Origin: Hyphomicrobiales bacterium
Lineage (GTDB): Bacteria; Pseudomonadota; Alphaproteobacteria; Rhizobiales; Beijerinckiaceae
Assembly (NCBI GenBank): GCA_027483895.1
Contig: JAIXTP010000026.1
Location: forward strand, 122,521-186,520
Length of the DNA: 64,000 bases
Direction: 5' to 3'
Part shown: positions 62,005 to 64,000 of the stretch, piece by piece
How the letters are laid out: each line of letters starts with the position of its first letter
Numbering within the stretch: the stretch's first letter is position 1
Notes under the pieces: generated by a model
What the model saw: the letters and a program-made list of their open reading frames with translations, nothing else
Told to the model about the DNA's origin: nothing
Databases searched by the model: none
Position numbers and translations under genes: made by a program

Positions 62005-62847
62005 ATGGCCAATCCCCATCTCGTTTCGACCGAATGGCTCGAGACCCACCTCGCCGCCCCCGACCTCGTCGTCGTCGACGCCTCCTGGTACCTGCCCGCG
62101 CAGAACCGCTCCGGCCGCGCCGAATACGAGGCCGGACATATACCGGGCGCCGTGTTCTTCGATATCGACGCGATCAGCGACCGGACTTCGAACCTTCCCC
62201 ACATGCTGCCGCGGCCCGAGGACTTCGCCCGCGCGGTGGGCGCGCTCGGGATCGGCGACGGCAAGCGGATCGTCGTCTATGACGGAGCGGGCCTTTTCTC
62301 CGCTCCCCGCGTCTGGTGGACGTTCCGCACGTTCGGCGCGCAGGACGTCGTCATTCTGGACGGCGGCGCCCCGCGCTGGCAGGCGGAGGGGCGGCCTTGG
62401 ACCGACGAGCCGACCCGGATCCGTCCGGCCGTCTTCACGCCGCGGCTGCATCACGCGGCGGTCGCCTCGCTCGACGACGTGCGTGCTGCGCTCGCGAACG
62501 GCACGCAGGTGGTCGACGCGCGCTCCGCGGAGCGTTTCCGCGGAGAGGCTCCGGAACCCCGCCCGGGTCTTCCCTCGGGCCGGATGCCGGGCGCCTTCAA
62601 CGTGCCCGCGACATCGGTCATCGCGAACGGCCGGCTTAAATCGCCCGAAGAGATCGCGACGATCTTTGCCCAGGCCGGGGTCGACCCGTCCCGCCCCGTG
62701 GTGACCAGCTGCGGGTCAGGCGTCACCGCAGCGATCCTGACGCTGGCGCTCGAGAGCCTCGGCCGACCGGCGAAGGCCCTCTACGACGGCTCCTGGACCG
62801 AATGGGCCTCGACGCCGGGTTGCCCGGTCGCGCAGGGCCCGCGCTGA
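62005..62847 (+). CDS. sseA: 3-mercaptopyruvate sulfurtransferase
   Basis: A 280-residue rhodanese-type enzyme with two rhodanese domains. The active-site Cys lies in SCGSGVTAAIL (about residue 236). Other features are DASWYLP, EYEAGHIPGAVFFDID, DGGAPRWQAEGR and the structural GRMPGAFNVPA. The CGSGVTA loop is that of SseA/MST rather than thiosulfate sulfurtransferase. It follows the AlaX gene by 35 bases in the sulfur-related operon. Confidence 0.93.
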   Translation: MANPHLVSTEWLETHLAAPDLVVVDASWYLPAQNRSGRAEYEAGHIPGAVFFDIDAISDRTSNLPHMLPRPEDFARAVGALGIGDGKRIVVYDGAGLFSAPRVWWTFRTFGAQDVVILDGGAPRWQAEGRPWTDEPTRIRPAVFTPRLHHAAVASLDDVRAALANGTQVVDARSAERFRGEAPEPRPGLPSGRMPGAFNVPATSVIANGRLKSPEEIATIFAQAGVDPSRPVVTSCGSGVTAAILTLALESLGRPAKALYDGSWTEWASTPGCPVAQGPR

Positions 62848-63381
62848 TCAATTCGCAGGCTTTTTCTCGGCGGCCGCTTCGGAGCCTGCCTCGAAGGCCG
62901 CCGTTGCCTTGCCCTGCGCCGTGATCGGGATCTCGCGCCGCGACGCCTTCATGGAAGCGGGCTTCGGGACGCTGACATGCAGCACGCCCTTCTCGAAGCG
63001 CGCCGCGACCTCCGTCTCGCCGGGTTCGAACGAGAGGGGAATCGAACGACGGAACGAGCCGTAGCTGCGCTCGGTGATCGTGCGGTCCTTCTCGTCCCGC
63101 GTGCTTTCGGCCCTCTTCTCGCCTTCGAGGATCAGCCTGTTCCCCTCGATGGCGAGCCGCACGTCCTTCTCGTCGACGCCCGGCAATTCTGCCGTGATCT
63201 CGACGGCGTCGCGCGTTTCCGAAACATCGATCGAGGGCATCGCCATGCCTGGAATGCCGTTCTCCCACATCGTGGGAAGGCGCCGGCCGAAATCCCGCAT
63301 GAAGTCGTCCATTTCCCGTCGGAAACTCCCGAACGGGTCGCGCGTGTCGGTACCCCAGAGCGTGGGAAGAAAATTGCGCAT
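62848..63381 (-). CDS. Hsp20/alpha-crystallin family small heat-shock protein
   Basis: A 177-residue small heat-shock protein. The alpha-crystallin domain spans about 50-150, including VEITAELPGVDEKDVRLAIE, GNRLILEGEKR, RSYGSFRRSIPLSF and the FEKGVLHVSVPKP motif. The N-terminal region has FGSFRREMDDFMRDFG. It prevents aggregation of unfolded proteins. The stop abuts the sseA stop. The C-terminus (ATAAFEAGSEAAAEKKPAN) is a short charged tail. Confidence 0.92.
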   Translation of the reverse strand: MRNFLPTLWGTDTRDPFGSFRREMDDFMRDFGRRLPTMWENGIPGMAMPSIDVSETRDAVEITAELPGVDEKDVRLAIEGNRLILEGEKRAESTRDEKDRTITERSYGSFRRSIPLSFEPGETEVAARFEKGVLHVSVPKPASMKASRREIPITAQGKATAAFEAGSEAAAEKKPAN

Positions 63382-63571
63382 GCTCGCCTCCCGATGAGTT
63401 CGGCCCGCGGCCGGGCGCGGAAGACCAGTACAACGCGGAGCCCCCCGGTCGGGATCACCCGAAACGGCTCTTTGCGGGCCCGCTTCCGGGGTATCCGCAT
63501 CCGGAGAACTCCGCTATCGGCGCGCCTCCGCTCGTCCTAAGGAGGGTCGACGACAGACGGAGGGGGAAAAG

Positions 63572-63796
63572 ATGGTCGACATCGTCGTGAAGGATGCGCA
63601 CGGGAACACGCTGGCCGACGGGGATGCCGTGCTCCTGATCAAGGACCTCAAGGTCAAGGGCACGTCCGTGACGCTGAAGCAGGGCACCAAGATCAAGGGC
63701 ATCCGGCTCACGGACGATCCGGACGAGGTCGAGTGCCGGACGGATCAGGTCAAAGGCCTCGTGCTGCGCACCGAGTTTCTCAAAAAGGCGAAGTAA
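63572..63796 (+). CDS. Short PhnA/YjdM-domain protein
   Basis: A 74-residue protein consisting only of the C-terminal PhnA domain: VVKDAHGNTLADGDAVLLIK, LKVKGTSVTLKQGTKIKGI and LRTEFLKKA. The N-terminal zinc-ribbon of full-length YjdM is missing. This short form is found in several alphaproteobacteria and its role is not known; phosphonate use is doubtful. GGAGGG and GGGGGAAAAG lie before the ATG. Confidence 0.82.
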   Translation: MVDIVVKDAHGNTLADGDAVLLIKDLKVKGTSVTLKQGTKIKGIRLTDDPDEVECRTDQVKGLVLRTEFLKKAK

Positions 63797-63811
63797 GGCT
63801 CAGGGGCGCCC

Positions 63812-63841
63812 AAAAGAAAACGCCGCGGCGGCCCGCGGCGT
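63812..63841 (-). terminator. Rho-independent terminator for the AapP-like gene
   Basis: ACGCCGCGG and CCGCGGCGT pair perfectly around a CGGC loop. On the minus strand the stem is followed by TTTTCTTTT, a strong U tract. It ends the transcript of the ABC ATPase gene. An additional hairpin (AGGGCGG with CCGCCCT) lies at 63866-63884. Confidence 0.85.
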
Positions 63842-63890
63842 CTGGCGGTATTCCGGCCTTCGGAGAGGGCGGCCGGACCGCCCTTCCCCG

Positions 63891-64000
63891 TCAGTGCAGG
63901 ATCTGGCTGAGGAACAGCTTGGTCCGCTCGTGCTGCGGGTTGCTGAAGAATTCGTTCGGCGTGTTCGCCTCCACGATCTGCCCCTGATCCATGAAGATCA
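63891..64000 (-). CDS. aapP: Amino acid ABC transporter ATP-binding protein, C-terminal fragment
   Basis: The visible 35 or so residues read IFMDQGQIVEANTPNEFF and NPQHERTKLFLSQILH, the highly conserved C-terminus of GlnQ/AapP-type ATPases that drive polar amino acid import. The gene continues beyond the right edge, so Walker motifs cannot be seen. A strong terminator follows. Because the ending QHERTKLFLSQILH is family-typical, the call is secure, but the exact substrate is not. Confidence 0.9.
   Translation of the reverse strand, partial: IFMDQGQIVEANTPNEFFSNPQHERTKLFLSQILH

Noticed and set aside
63428..63457. TGATCC upstream of hsp20 as a sigma-E promoter
   Set aside because: At 18 bases the -10 would be TTGTAC, which does not fit; a single hexamer is expected by chance.

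Overview
The window is a GC-rich, gene-dense chromosomal segment of an alphaproteobacterium, most likely Hyphomicrobiales (Rhizobiales). This rests on an ATP12-type F1 chaperone, a PopZ polar organiser, a rhizobial-type MoeA tail, the DUF3305/DUF3306/DUF6352/DUF6505 formate dehydrogenase accessory block, an AapP-like ABC ATPase tail and alphaproteobacterial tRNAs. Genus cannot be fixed by reading. There is no phage, transposase, integrase, CRISPR array or rRNA. No stretch over 300 bases lacks a gene; the longest gaps are 49579-49832 (254 bases), 7955-8168 (214) and 63382-63571 (190).

Layout. 1-8 kb is housekeeping: the tail of a moeA, ATP12, a HAD phosphatase, an RluC-type pseudouridine synthase, crcB, DUF502, DUF454/YbaN, then glmS and glmU for UDP-GlcNAc. 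8-12 kb holds opgG-opgH (osmoregulated periplasmic glucans) and tRNA-Lys. 12-21.5 kb is a catabolic island: DMT exporter, SDR and FCD-GntR regulator on the minus strand, and divergently a branched-chain-type ABC transporter (binding protein, LivH, and one polypeptide fusing LivM, LivG and LivF), a 3-hydroxyacyl-CoA dehydrogenase-family enzyme and a BKACE beta-keto acid cleavage enzyme. A DSP-like phosphatase is then translationally coupled to a large unrecognised protein with a PRTase-like and a degenerate kinase-like half.

24-43.9 kb is devoted to formate oxidation and molybdenum cofactor. Plus strand: fdhD, mobA and a membrane peptide. Minus strand: a ligase-like protein, DUF6505, DUF6352, DUF3305, DUF3306 (four 4-base overlaps), then after a palindrome an HTH-TorD fusion, the Tat-target peptide, Tat-exported Cys-type FdhA, FdhB, cytochrome b FdhC, and mobB-moeA beyond a strong hairpin. 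Next come a multi-[4Fe-4S] protein, a WD40-cytochrome c, a MoeA-PBP fusion, a degenerate MoeA and a TusA-like protein. The set fits a periplasmic formate:quinone oxidoreductase with its own chaperones, sulfur donors and cofactor enzymes.

43.9-51.7 kb: valS, popZ, a TolC-family channel, pcm, a nucleotidyltransferase-phosphoesterase pair, tRNA-Cys and tRNA-Asn. 52-60 kb is a singlet-oxygen/photodamage block (photolyase, FAD amine oxidase-like, DUF1365, Cfa-type methyltransferase, MFS; on the other strand SDR and a ChrR-like cupin). An RpoE/ChrR-type promoter match precedes the photolyase, yet the ChrR-like protein has lost the zinc-ligand cysteines of anti-sigma ChrR and no sigma factor gene is adjacent. 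60-64 kb: cysteine synthase, AlaX, SseA-type sulfurtransferase, Hsp20, a short PhnA-domain protein and the end of an amino-acid ABC ATPase.

The points most worth following are the HTH-TorD fusion with its palindrome, the phosphatase/PRTase-kinase pair, the zinc-ligand-less ChrR with candidate sigma-E promoters, the LivMGF fusion and the cluster of four MoeA homologues.
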